A stretch of DNA of 64,000 nt, from assembly GCA_016932415.1 (NCBI GenBank), contig JAFGCX010000007.1:186001-250000 (forward strand), in the 5' to 3' direction. A program made the position numbers and the translations under genes. Position 1 is the first letter of the stretch. The number at the start of each line of letters is the position of its first letter. Under the pieces are notes generated by a model that made no database searches, was not told where the DNA came from, and worked only from the letters and a program-made list of their open reading frames with translations. The stretch is from Candidatus Krumholzibacteriota bacterium (GTDB lineage Bacteria > Krumholzibacteriota > Krumholzibacteriia > Krumholzibacteriales > Krumholzibacteriaceae). Below, one piece after another: positions 8,429 to 17,569 of this stretch.

Positions 8429-9139
8429 CTATCTGTGAAGCTGCTTGATCGCTCCCCAGCTGTCCTCACCAATGCCTATTATATCCCTTGAGATCTGCAA
8501 GGTCCCGCAACAGACCGTATAAGCCTCTCCCGATGGAGCTCCGCACAGCAGAAGCGGGTAATCGGCCGGAAGATCGGCTGCATCGCCTGACCATATCCGC
8601 GCCACGTTTACCAGGACATAATCGATTATCGCGTTAGGGCATTCGTTGAAGCTGCCTGTAAAGTGCACGGTAGAGTATACCTGAACCGCCACTCCGCCTT
8701 CGAGTATGACTGTCGCCTCGACGATATAATCATCGATATCTCCCGTAAAATCCGTCGCTCCATCGCCCCATATATGGTCCTTTGAGAGCCAGAACTCTCC
8801 CCCATCGTAACAAGTCCGGTAGGTGATCCAGCCATCTCCGAACTCATCGATGCTCCTTCCAGTCTCAACGGCGCCATATTCATCGATCGCCATGCCCCAG
8901 GCTATCCATTGCGTTCCCAGAGAAACGTAATTCCACGACGCGGCGTTCTGCGTGTTCCCTGGAACGCCCCCGATGTACGGCGCGTTGCAGAAAGCTTCTG
9001 AAGCTCTTCCCGGCATGAGAGTGCCCGTGTATGTAGAATATATCCCCTCGACAGGATAGGTATCGCAATCGATCGCATGGATATGTGAAGCCGCGGCAAG
9101 AAAAAGAACACTCAGCAGGATCGTTTTCAATATCCTCAT
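8429..9139 (-). CDS. Secreted hypothetical protein with SWGAIKxLxR tail
   Basis: A 236-residue protein with a signal peptide (residues 1-22, cut near HIHA/IDC). The mature part is acidic, rich in Tyr, Trp and Gly and looks all-beta: VEATVILEGGVAVQVYSTVHFTGS, CCGTLQISRDIIGIG. It has six or more cysteines, including a CC pair, consistent with disulfides outside the cytoplasm. The final residues EDSWGAIKQLHR match the end of an unrelated exported protein at 48.4-49.3 kb. ATG follows AGGAGGGGG. It is expressed from a near-consensus promoter 240 bp upstream through a structured leader. No family recognised. Confidence 0.75.
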   Translation of the reverse strand: MRILKTILLSVLFLAAASHIHAIDCDTYPVEGIYSTYTGTLMPGRASEAFCNAPYIGGVPGNTQNAASWNYVSLGTQWIAWGMAIDEYGAVETGRSIDEFGDGWITYRTCYDGGEFWLSKDHIWGDGATDFTGDIDDYIVEATVILEGGVAVQVYSTVHFTGSFNECPNAIIDYVLVNVARIWSGDAADLPADYPLLLCGAPSGEAYTVCCGTLQISRDIIGIGEDSWGAIKQLHR

Positions 9140-9245
9140 TTCCCCCTCCTATTATTGTCATAACGCATATCTTACAATCAGACGAGTGAAGCGCTAAGGA
9201 CTACCTCCCTTGCCTTGCCGCTTCCCTCCCCCGACGCGCAACACC

Positions 9246-9333
9246 GGCAACCATAGCGAGTCTGGCGCCCTGGAGGCTTTGCGTCGAATCAAACCCGGCC
9301 TGCCATACACCGGCGTCCCAACGAAGGATCGCC
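9246..9333 (-). ncRNA. Structured 5' leader RNA, c-di-GMP-I-like element (tentative)
   Basis: The GC-rich leader between a strong promoter and the exported-protein gene reads, on the minus strand, as hairpin 1 (GGCG...CGCC, 9312-9333), then GACGCAAAGCC (9275-9285), then hairpin 2 (GGC-GCCA...TGGT-GCC, 9246-9269). GACGCAAAGCC followed later by GGTTGCCGG resembles the core of GEMM-I (c-di-GMP-I) aptamers. However, the usual tetraloop hairpin just before GACGC is not evident, so the class is uncertain. One frame through it is also open for about 45 codons, so a short coding region is an alternative. Confidence 0.4.
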
Positions 9334-9379
9334 TGGCACTCAGGGGGTTAATACCCAAGTATATATACCTATGAATTTG

Positions 9380-9408
9380 ATTGTACTCTATTTCTCACGG
9401 CCTGTCAA
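9380..9408 (-). promoter_or_regulatory. Near-consensus promoter for leader RNA and exported gene
   Basis: On the minus strand TTGACA (9403-9408), exactly 17 bp, TACAAT (9380-9385). Predicted start near 9373, giving a 230-nt leader before the start codon at 9139. Confidence 0.8.
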
Positions 9409-9421
9409 TATGTTTCCAAAG

Positions 9422-11659
9422 CTATCCGACCCATTTACCTGAAGCACGATCGTATCTTTTTCCCTTTTCCAAAAGCCGCAGGATCTCCCTCGCGTTTTTA
9501 TTTCCCGGGTCGATCTCGAGCGATTTCCTGTAATTTTCTTTCGCGGTTTCAACCTCGCCGGCAAGAAGATATCCCTCCGCCAGACTGTCATAGACATTGG
9601 CGGAAGCGGGAAAAAGCTTTAGATTAAGTCTGAATATCTCGATCGCGGGCTTGAAATCGTCCTTCCTCAGCAACGCATACCCCGTGCCGTTGAGCCTGCT
9701 TTCAAGGTCAGGTACTTCGGCGAGATAAAGATCCCTCTGTTCGAACAGTTCTCTGACTCCGTCCTCGACCCTGCCCTCGGCGATAAGTTCCATAGGTAAT
9801 TTTTGGCCTTTTTTCACCCTTGGAGCAAATGATTCCACGCCCCTCCATCGAAGCAGAATACCTTCGCGTGTCTCTTCCGAAGAACTCACTTCCGCCACAC
9901 CCGGGTTTTTTCCGGCAGCCATTTTCGTACCGTTGACGTATACCAGTTCGACACCTCTGATATCTGTAGCGAAGATGCCATCACCTTCGGGATAAAGTTC
10001 CGATCTTGCGTTTCCGTAACTTCCTTCAAAGAAATCGGAAATGGCAAACTGTAGCCGCCCTTCAACACTTTCAACTTCAAGGATCTGAAACGGGCTGTAC
10101 ATGTACCTTCCGGCCATTGCCCGAAGATCTTCCTTCTTCACAGGCGCGATTTCCCGCCTCTCTGGAATGTAGCTCAACACAGCCTCGATCGCGGGATCAC
10201 GGCCACAGAGGAAGTCATCGGCAGTATACGGTACGGCGATATCTGGTACTATCGCGTTCTCTCCATCATCGACCAGGGCGCAGCGATTGTAGTAGCTTCC
10301 TATGAGAAGTTCCATCCTCGAATTTGGCAGAACAAGAGTCCTGGGTCTGCCACAGAAAAAGGGGCCCTGCCCGGTCTCTTCTCCGACGATCACGACCCTG
10401 GTATTATACTCGAGAAGGGAAAGAAACATGACGGCCGCGGAAAAAGTCTTACGGCTTGAGAGAGCAAATAACCTTCCAGACCTGTCGACCTTGTCTTTTC
10501 CTATGATCATTCCGGCTATCGCTCTCGACACATAGGAATCCCCCCCGTCGTTTTTTCTGATATCGATTACCATTCTATCGAAATCATTATTATCTATCCA
10601 GTCGCCGAGCCGGGACACGAACTGATCGATATTCTCAATCCTCGACTCTCGCTGACAGGCATTGAACTGCAGGTACAGCGTCCCTGTATCCTCGACATAT
10701 TCGAACCAGAAATTGTCTTCGCAGTCATTCGAATATACAAAGGAACTCCTGTTATCGATCTTCCTGAGGCTCGACCAGTATATCACCGGAAGAAAATGGA
10801 CCGGCCTGATCTCCCTTTTAAACCTTGAACCATCGACCGTTTCAAGAGTCAAAGTGACGCGCTGCCGGTCTTTGACTATACCTTCCGATTCGAGCCATTC
10901 AGAGACGCTTATAGCATATGTGAATCTCAGCTTCCAACCATGCTCGTTTTCGGCGGCCATGCATGACCTGAGCTTTTCATAGATCAGATCGATATCGGTA
11001 TCATCGATCTTTACGATATATGCACCGATCATTTCCCTGTGATCGCGCCCAGCGTCCGTTATCATCAATCCACTGTCAAAAAGCCATAAGCTGAAAGGGA
11101 GAAGATGCCAGTCGATCTTGTGCGTGAAAATATTCGGGAACGAATGGGCGTCGCCAGGCAGAGCAAGCAGCTTGTAGAATTCAGTTTTGATCGAATTCTC
11201 GCCGATGGCGGGTATCTTTTCTTCAAGCACGAGGGCCTGTGACTTAAAATCTTCCCTCTCGATCATTTCAAAAAGCCTAGGATGGAGTTCAGGGAATTTT
11301 TCGGTAAAATATTTCAGATCACCGATCCATTCTTCACTTGAAAGCCCGGTTCGATAGCTGGTGCCGGGAATGATCTTGTAATCGATCTTGATTATGATTA
11401 TTAGAAGTATCATAGCCACGGCGAAAATCCCCGGAATCGCGCCGGCTATCTGAATGCACCTGATCTTTGATCTGAACATGATCAGTGAGACAGTCCCGAT
11501 CAACGAAGCTGCTCCGACTGCCGTCACAAGAAGGACCGTATCGAACAGAGTACCGAATGGAATATCAGACAGACGCCACGCAAGCAGTCCTCCTAAGATG
11601 GTTATGATCGCGAAAACAGACAACGCGACTGCCTTCTGCCTGGGCTTCTTTTTTATCAC
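9422..11659 (-). CDS. Membrane-anchored S41-like (tail-specific) peptidase with C-terminal TPRs
   Basis: A 745-residue protein. Residues 10-95 hold three hydrophobic helices. The middle part resembles the C-terminal-processing peptidase (S41) fold: FEYVEDTGTLYLQFNACQ, the strand MVIDIRKNDGGDSYVSR, and LSSRKTFSAAVMF at the usual nucleophile position (Ser in TFSAA). A final pair of TPR-like units (PAIEIFRLNLKLFP..., AKENYRKSLEIDPGNK) ends the protein. GTG start after GGAG. S41 enzymes cleave non-native or C-terminal tails in the periplasm. The lysine partner cannot be assigned by eye, so it may be a non-classical or inactive member. Downstream it may be read on towards the 9-kb promoter region. 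Confidence 0.75.
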   Translation of the reverse strand: MIKKKPRQKAVALSVFAIITILGGLLAWRLSDIPFGTLFDTVLLVTAVGAASLIGTVSLIMFRSKIRCIQIAGAIPGIFAVAMILLIIIIKIDYKIIPGTSYRTGLSSEEWIGDLKYFTEKFPELHPRLFEMIEREDFKSQALVLEEKIPAIGENSIKTEFYKLLALPGDAHSFPNIFTHKIDWHLLPFSLWLFDSGLMITDAGRDHREMIGAYIVKIDDTDIDLIYEKLRSCMAAENEHGWKLRFTYAISVSEWLESEGIVKDRQRVTLTLETVDGSRFKREIRPVHFLPVIYWSSLRKIDNRSSFVYSNDCEDNFWFEYVEDTGTLYLQFNACQRESRIENIDQFVSRLGDWIDNNDFDRMVIDIRKNDGGDSYVSRAIAGMIIGKDKVDRSGRLFALSSRKTFSAAVMFLSLLEYNTRVVIVGEETGQGPFFCGRPRTLVLPNSRMELLIGSYYNRCALVDDGENAIVPDIAVPYTADDFLCGRDPAIEAVLSYIPERREIAPVKKEDLRAMAGRYMYSPFQILEVESVEGRLQFAISDFFEGSYGNARSELYPEGDGIFATDIRGVELVYVNGTKMAAGKNPGVAEVSSSEETREGILLRWRGVESFAPRVKKGQKLPMELIAEGRVEDGVRELFEQRDLYLAEVPDLESRLNGTGYALLRKDDFKPAIEIFRLNLKLFPASANVYDSLAEGYLLAGEVETAKENYRKSLEIDPGNKNAREILRLLEKGKRYDRASGKWVG

Positions 11660-11772
11660 GCGAACTCCTTTTCCGTTAACACCATATCATAAAAATTATT
11701 CGCATGATTTACGGATTGGACGGGTAAAAAGTTTCAGCGCGGAGCCGAGAGGCTGTCATTGCCCGCGGGATC

Positions 11773-12784
11773 TTATTTTTTCGGAATAAGTCCAAGCAGC
11801 CACTCTTCGCTTCCGTGCTCACTATCATCGAATCCATACCAGGCCCTGATGACCCTTCCGTCCGGGCCTATGATATAGTTCAGAGGGACAGCTGACATAC
11901 CCTTTATCCTCTGGTACTGCTTCATAAAGATATCTTTTGCTTCATCCGACGAATCGAGGACGGTCAAATATGACGTCTTGTATTCGGAGAAGAAATCCTC
12001 GACTGTCTCGCGTGAATCGGCGCAGTTAAACCCGACTATCGTCAGTCCCTTCGATCCGTACTTATGGTGCATCTCTTCGAGATGAGGCATCTCTATCCTG
12101 CAGGGAGGGCATCCGACCCTCCAGAAGACGAGCCAGACGAGATTCCCCCTCTGCCTTGACAATTTGAATCTGCCACCGGAGTAAAGATCCAGTTCGAAAT
12201 CGGGGGCGATCTCTCCCGCCTTGATCAATCCGTCCTCGAGAACAGGTTCCCTGTACTCATACCAGCCCTCGCCCGGCTGCCAGTCGAAAAGACGGTCATC
12301 GATATCGAGCCCTGGCTCTATATTGGACCATTTTTCAGTTGTAATATAACGCGGCACAGTCTCTATAACCTGTTCGAGCCTGACAGGGATATGGTTCTCC
12401 CTTGATATCCAGTATTTCTTTTTTCTCTGACCCAGCATGAAACTCACTTCGATCACGTCGCATTCCTCGCCGCCTGTCACCTCGGATCCAAGCCCCCTCA
12501 CCGCGTCGAGATGTTCGAGCATCGGATCGTCATACCCGTGAAAGGTGCTGAACTCGAAAATCGAGACTGTCATCGCTGTTTGCATATCGGCTGTCCCCCC
12601 AGTCGTATTTACTCTCGAGATCGATCGTCTTCTCCGACCTGAACATATCGAGCATCCTGTCGTAAAGGGCGTAGGCGCCTGGCTCATCGGCAAAAACGGC
12701 TTCTCCGGCAGAAATCGCGATCGAGACGACCGGAGGGATGACTATTATAAGTACGGCAGCAAAAATATACGCTGGTCTCAACAA
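11773..12784 (-). pseudogene. Frameshifted exported thioredoxin-like (TlpA/redoxin) protein
   Basis: Two overlapping frames make one gene. The first (12784 down to about 12545) encodes a signal anchor and the start of a LolA-like lipid-binding region (ALYDRMLDMFRSEKTIDLESKYDW). The second, shifted by one base, continues from STFHGYDDPMLEHLDAVRGLG to the end, with VIEVSFMLGQRKKKYWISRENHIPVRLEQV, and finishes with a thioredoxin fold carrying CPPC (WRVGCPPCRIEMPHL). The joint lies near 12540-12560. In related proteins as I know them a longer segment separates the two halves, so an internal deletion as well as a frameshift is likely. A sequencing or assembly error cannot be excluded. It would otherwise be a periplasmic thiol-disulfide oxidoreductase. 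Confidence 0.7.
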
Positions 12785-12843
12785 TCGATTCAGCAGGCAC
12801 CCTCCTTGAAAATACTACTTTCCTGCCCGCTCCTTTTCCCTCT

Positions 12844-12990
12844 CTATCGTTTTTGTTTATTCCGCGCGGGGAGAGCGAAAAGACCAAAGAGCACGCATAA
12901 GACGAAAAGGATAAAGAGATTTCTCTGGCCTGGCAAAAAGCCAAGACAACCTGTGAACCCAAGGAATCCCAAAAACCCCAGTCTGTTCAT
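12844..12990 (-). CDS. Tiny hydrophobic membrane protein
   Basis: A 48-residue protein, MNRLGFLGFLGFTGCLGF..., with repeated GFLGFLGF and a single long hydrophobic segment (RNLFILFVLCVLFGLFAL) and a basic tail. GGAGGG lies seven bases before this ATG; an upstream in-frame ATG at 13035 has no such site. It starts 45 bp after the ABC permease/M1 gene on the same strand, so it is likely the last gene of the padR operon. Similar phenylalanine/glycine-rich mini-proteins accompany PadR-regulated ABC genes; no function is known to me. Confidence 0.6.
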   Translation of the reverse strand: MNRLGFLGFLGFTGCLGFLPGQRNLFILFVLCVLFGLFALPARNKQKR

Positions 12991-13035
12991 TTCCATTCCC
13001 TCCAGAATTTTCTTCCTGGCAACACTACAATTCAC

Positions 13036-16000
13036 TCAGATCTTCGATACTTTCCTGACATTATCTCCGGGAACGCGGTCTATCAGGATGTTGCGAGGAT
13101 CGATTCCGGCCCTGACAGGTTTTTCGTCCACGATCAACTCCAGATGTCCACAGCCATTTTCGATCCTGTGCTTCTTCTGGTAAAGGGGCCTGCCGAGTGA
13201 TCCGCTTGTTTCAGTCTCCTCGCCATAGACACCTATTTCGATCCAGTCGCTATGATCTATCTCCGTCTCGTAACCTTTGCCGTCGGCCCGCATCTTGCGG
13301 GAAAGATATTCGACAGTGACGCTGTACCTGCCATCGTCTGTCTCGCTGAAGAAGGCTTTTTCCATACGGTTGTCATACAGCGTAATCGTCTCGAACATAT
13401 CCTCGATCAGGTAAGCGTACTCTTCCGGTACTGCCGGCCTGAGCAGAGCCATGAACTCGAGGGTATTCGTGTATGGAGGTCCGGCAAAAGCAGTTCGGTT
13501 TACATAATCCCGCATGACTTTGTTCATCACTTCGGCGCCAAGGTAATCGCGCATCGCGTACATCGCCAAGGCTCCCTTGTTATAATAGATATAAGGCTGA
13601 TCCTCGACAAGCATCAATGGCTTTTCTTCCTTCAGTTCGTTGGACCTGCCGCTCAGATATCGATCGAGCTCATACCGAAGAAAACTCTTCATCCTGTCCG
13701 GCCCATAGTCTTTTTCCATTACCATCAGGGCGGAGTATTGCGTCAGGCTCTCTCCTATCATCTCTGCCCCCTGGACCGGAGCAGGCGTCACCTGGTGGGC
13801 GAACCACTGGTGCGCTATCTCGTGAGCGGTTATGAAGAAGACCATATCGACCGTTGATTCATTCGTCAGGTCTTCGGTGAAATTCGCCGCTTCACTGAAC
13901 GGTATCGTCGTCGAAAACGACTGCGCGAATCTCCTGTACCTTGGAAATTCGACGATCCTGAGTTCCTTGTAGGGATATGGGCTATATTCGGAAGTATAGT
14001 GCGCCAGGGATTTATTAACAGCCTCGATGATCCTCGGCACATTCATCCCATGCCGCGGATGATAATACACCTCGACTTCCGTCTCCCCGCAGATCTCCCT
14101 CGCGATCTCGTACCTGCCCGACACGAAACAGTAAAAATTCAGGATCGGCCGTTCGGCGCGGTAATGAAAATACCTTCTGCCGTGGTCTGTCCACTCCCGA
14201 ACAAGTTCTCCGGGAGCGATGGCGGTCTGGTCGAGACTTGTGCTCACAGTCGCCTGGAATCGTATACGGTCAGCATCACGGACGAATGAACGCATCAATG
14301 CTTCCTGATCGTCAACAGATGGAGCTCCTTTACCTTCGGGCAATCCCGCCTCCTTCCGCCTTGCCGGATCGCTTATTTCGCGGCCGGGATTGTAGCCGAA
14401 TGATGGCATGTAATGCTCGTTCGAGAAGAAAGTGCCGTTTTCCACCAGTTTTACGTTAGTCCTTCCGTTCATGAATCCTTTTTCTTCGACTTTGATCGAG
14501 AGCTTCACAAGAAGCGTATCGCCGTCAGGAAGGGGAGGATCGAGAGAATATATCCTGTAGCCGCGTTCGCGGTCATCGAGGAGCAGGGCAGCGTTGAGTC
14601 GCGCTGAACCGGTCCCTTCTATCTCAAGCCCTGCATTATCTATTTCCGGGCTGATATTAATATGAAGAGAATCAATCTCTGAACCGCTGGAATTTACGAG
14701 GGTCAGAAGACCTGCTATATCGGCCTTACGCGAGCGGGGATATATATCGACTTCGAGATCGGCGGCGACGACCTTCGGCTGCGGCAGATCCTCGTACTTT
14801 CCGTAGAGCTTTTCGTACTCCGCCTGGATGATCCGGGACTGGTCCTCGTTTGTGAATTCGTTGACGACATTGGTATTATAATAAACCCACAGGCCGGCCA
14901 GCAGAAAGACTGCAATTAAAACAGCGAGAGTGGTGGCAGGGTTTCGCGTCAATCGATTCCTGAAAAGAAGTGCTCTTACCCTGGGACTCCTGTCGTTTCC
15001 ACGTATCCAGAGCAAAGTTGCAAGTAAAACGAGTATCCCGGCAAAAAGGGTCCAGTATGTCCTGAACCAGAATATCGCCTTTCCGAAATGTCCGTACCCG
15101 TTCATATCGGACCACGGCGAGCGCGGGATCTGCGCAAAGAGGTACAGGTTATGTTCAAATCCCATTTCCGGAAGGACCTCAAGAGCAATGAAAGCTATCA
15201 CCATAAGGAGCGTCCCGAAATACCTGTTTCCTGAAAGGACCTGAAAAAATACCGAGAGCACGCAGAGCAGAAGCCATTCACCGAGCATAATAAGAAAGAG
15301 CCCCTTGAAATAAAGGAGAGTCTGAAAATCGAAATACCCGCTGAAAAGCTGGTAAGCGACAGCGCATGCCATCGCCGCCGTCGCCATGATAAAAAGAGTC
15401 ACCGAGAGGGCGGCAAGTTTCGACGTGAGGTGGATCCAGTTCGATACTGGAAGGGAGTCGACGATTCCGTCGATCCGGACCCTTCTGTTCTTCCATACGA
15501 TCTCGGCTCCATAAATGATGATCACCAGCCACGGCATGACGGCGAAGGCTCCCTCTATCGCTTCGAGCATATGTTGCGTCAGAGGATAGTTCGTCGTCCC
15601 TTCGGGGTTGATAAAGAGGGCGCTGATAAGGTTGGCCATCCCGAAGATAGTGATGATCAGAAAAGGGATCGAATGGAGGATCGATCTCGTCTCGAGAGAA
15701 ATCAATTCTACAAGCTGCGCCAACCTCGAACGAAATGAAAAATCCGGAGCAGTATCGATCGAGGCTGCAAAGTCGGCGGCCCCTGGCTCGCCGGCTACGG
15801 GACCTGTCTCGGCAGGCCCGATGAGCTGGCGCTTTTTGCTACTGCTGCCGGCAGGGAGCATCATTCGAAAACGCCAGTTGGTAAGAAAGATGATCGCCGC
15901 CGCTACGGCCAACCATAGGATCCGGTTCACCAGAAGCAATCCGCCGACAGGAAGGATCATCGTATTACGCTCGGCGATCGTCCAGTATCTCGTTATGACT

Positions 16001-16650
16001 CTGAAAGAGGCAAGTCCGAAAGGATCGACAATGGACGCCGCGGTCTGGTGATCGAGATCGGCCATTACCGCCGCTCCCATCCCCCACAGGGCAAGGAAGG
16101 CTATGACTCCCACGTAGGCGGAAAAATTCTTCCGCGTCAGCGTGGAGATGGAAAAAAATATCGCGCCCGACAGAAGCATATTCGGAATGACGAAAACTGC
16201 CATGGCGAATATATACGGTCTGGCGTCGAAGGCGAGTATCCTCTCCGGGTCCTGGTACGGCATAACGCTCGCCAGCCATATACCAAGACAGGCCATGACC
16301 ATCGCGAGGATGACCGGAATGACTGAACCGGCATACCTGCCGAAGATATAAGCGCTCTTCGTAAGCGGTTTACTGAAGAAAAGTTGCTGCACGTTCACTT
16401 CGTTATCCCTGTTCACCGAGGGAGCGACGAATATCGTTACGAAAAGAAGCCCGAAGAGACTCATCATGATGAGCATCTCGACGATCACGTAGGGAGCGTT
16501 CCTCGCGACATTACCGATCGCGCCGCCGATCATCACAGAATCGGTAGATATGGCGCCAAACGGCATAAAAAAGAAGATGATCGCGAAGACATAGAGCAGA
16601 GGCCTGCGCAACCGATACAAGATCTCGAATCTTAGTATTTCCCAAAACAT
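13036..16650 (-). CDS. ABC-2 permease fused to M1-family aminopeptidase
   Basis: A 1204-residue fusion. Residues 1-270 and about 320-580 are two multi-helix ABC-2 permease blocks. After a last helix near 600 comes an extracytoplasmic gluzincin domain with the zinc motif HEIAHQW (about residues 938-945) and the third ligand Glu in GESLTQY roughly 20 residues on, as in M1 aminopeptidases. The N-terminal part of the M1 fold (LTLVNSSGSEIDSLHINIS) is also present. It sits directly downstream of its ABC ATPase gene (15 bp). Such fusions presumably export a peptide and trim it, or couple transport to proteolysis; the substrate is unknown. Transcribed in the padR operon. Confidence 0.93.
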   Translation of the reverse strand: MFWEILRFEILYRLRRPLLYVFAIIFFFMPFGAISTDSVMIGGAIGNVARNAPYVIVEMLIMMSLFGLLFVTIFVAPSVNRDNEVNVQQLFFSKPLTKSAYIFGRYAGSVIPVILAMVMACLGIWLASVMPYQDPERILAFDARPYIFAMAVFVIPNMLLSGAIFFSISTLTRKNFSAYVGVIAFLALWGMGAAVMADLDHQTAASIVDPFGLASFRVITRYWTIAERNTMILPVGGLLLVNRILWLAVAAAIIFLTNWRFRMMLPAGSSSKKRQLIGPAETGPVAGEPGAADFAASIDTAPDFSFRSRLAQLVELISLETRSILHSIPFLIITIFGMANLISALFINPEGTTNYPLTQHMLEAIEGAFAVMPWLVIIIYGAEIVWKNRRVRIDGIVDSLPVSNWIHLTSKLAALSVTLFIMATAAMACAVAYQLFSGYFDFQTLLYFKGLFLIMLGEWLLLCVLSVFFQVLSGNRYFGTLLMVIAFIALEVLPEMGFEHNLYLFAQIPRSPWSDMNGYGHFGKAIFWFRTYWTLFAGILVLLATLLWIRGNDRSPRVRALLFRNRLTRNPATTLAVLIAVFLLAGLWVYYNTNVVNEFTNEDQSRIIQAEYEKLYGKYEDLPQPKVVAADLEVDIYPRSRKADIAGLLTLVNSSGSEIDSLHINISPEIDNAGLEIEGTGSARLNAALLLDDRERGYRIYSLDPPLPDGDTLLVKLSIKVEEKGFMNGRTNVKLVENGTFFSNEHYMPSFGYNPGREISDPARRKEAGLPEGKGAPSVDDQEALMRSFVRDADRIRFQATVSTSLDQTAIAPGELVREWTDHGRRYFHYRAERPILNFYCFVSGRYEIAREICGETEVEVYYHPRHGMNVPRIIEAVNKSLAHYTSEYSPYPYKELRIVEFPRYRRFAQSFSTTIPFSEAANFTEDLTNESTVDMVFFITAHEIAHQWFAHQVTPAPVQGAEMIGESLTQYSALMVMEKDYGPDRMKSFLRYELDRYLSGRSNELKEEKPLMLVEDQPYIYYNKGALAMYAMRDYLGAEVMNKVMRDYVNRTAFAGPPYTNTLEFMALLRPAVPEEYAYLIEDMFETITLYDNRMEKAFFSETDDGRYSVTVEYLSRKMRADGKGYETEIDHSDWIEIGVYGEETETSGSLGRPLYQKKHRIENGCGHLELIVDEKPVRAGIDPRNILIDRVPGDNVRKVSKI

Positions 16651-16664
16651 CCCGCTGTCCTCCC

Positions 16665-17552
16665 TTAATTGACCTGTCGAAGGGTCGTGAAATAGACATC
16701 TCGCAGATCGGGGCGAGAGCTTTCAAATGCCTCGCCGGGAGACTGGTCCGAATAGACATGAATAAATGTCCTGCCTCCAGAAAGCCTTTCCCCTATCACG
16801 GCGAATTTGTCTCTTGATGACGCTAATTCACTTCTGGTGACTGCGGTTTTCCATATTTTTCCTTTTAGAGAGGCTATCGCATCGGATGGACTGCCCGCCC
16901 TCAGGAGCCGCCCTTCAGAAATGATCGCCATCGAAGAACATACTTCGCTGACATCTTCGACTATATGAGTTGAAAGGATGACAATTACATTTTCTCCTAT
17001 CTCGCTGAGGATGTTGAGAAAACGGTTTCTTTCCTCAGGATCGAGACCGGCCGTCGGTTCGTCGACTATTATCAGGCGAGGATCTCCTATGAGAGCCTGG
17101 GCGACTCCGAAACGCTGTTTCATCCCTCCGGAGAAAGATCCAAGTTTCTTGTCTTTTACATTCCACAGATTCGTTTTCCGCAAAAGATGGTCTACGACCT
17201 CTCTTCTGCGCCCGTGGCCGGTTATCCCTTTCAGAGTGGCAAAATGGGTGAGCAGCATCTTCGCCGAAACATTCGAATAGACTCCGAAATCCTGTGGAAG
17301 ATAACCAAGGATGCGCCTTACCGATTCGTGATCTTTCAGGACATCGATATCTCCCAGCATGATCGATCCCTCATCCACCGCCTGAAGGGTGGCGATCGAT
17401 CTCATCAGCGTTGATTTGCCGGCGCCGTTCGGTCCGAGCAGACCGAACATCCCCCCTTTTTCTATAGTCAGGGAAAGATCCTCAAGCGCTTTTACTCCGT
17501 TCCCATACCTCTTCGATATATTCCTGATCTCCAGTCTGAATTCTTCTGCCAC
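16665..17552 (-). CDS. ABC transporter ATP-binding protein
   Basis: Cytoplasmic ATPase of 295 residues that should drive the fused permease encoded next. It shows Walker A GPNGAGKST, the signature FSGGMKQR, Walker B RLIIVDEPTAGLDP and the switch histidine STHIVED. I chose the GTG at 17552 because AAGGAG lies five bases upstream and it follows the previous stop by 17 bp. A longer ATG start at 17654 would overlap the HAAS gene and add an unconserved basic leader. The order ATPase then permease/M1 supports one transporter of the Nat/Ytr type. Confidence 0.95.
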   Translation of the reverse strand: MAEEFRLEIRNISKRYGNGVKALEDLSLTIEKGGMFGLLGPNGAGKSTLMRSIATLQAVDEGSIMLGDIDVLKDHESVRRILGYLPQDFGVYSNVSAKMLLTHFATLKGITGHGRRREVVDHLLRKTNLWNVKDKKLGSFSGGMKQRFGVAQALIGDPRLIIVDEPTAGLDPEERNRFLNILSEIGENVIVILSTHIVEDVSEVCSSMAIISEGRLLRAGSPSDAIASLKGKIWKTAVTRSELASSRDKFAVIGERLSGGRTFIHVYSDQSPGEAFESSRPDLRDVYFTTLRQVN

Positions 17553-17569
17553 AACCGCTCCTTTTCTTT

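Noticed and set aside
9422-9600. tRNA or tmRNA in the GC-rich 9.2-kb segment (GGGTTTGATTCG resembles a T-loop)
   Set aside because: No matching acceptor or anticodon arms and no CCA-adjacent pairing could be found.
12545-13183. 212-codon open frame on the plus strand
   Set aside because: It crosses two minus-strand genes and their ribosome sites and has no recognisable content.
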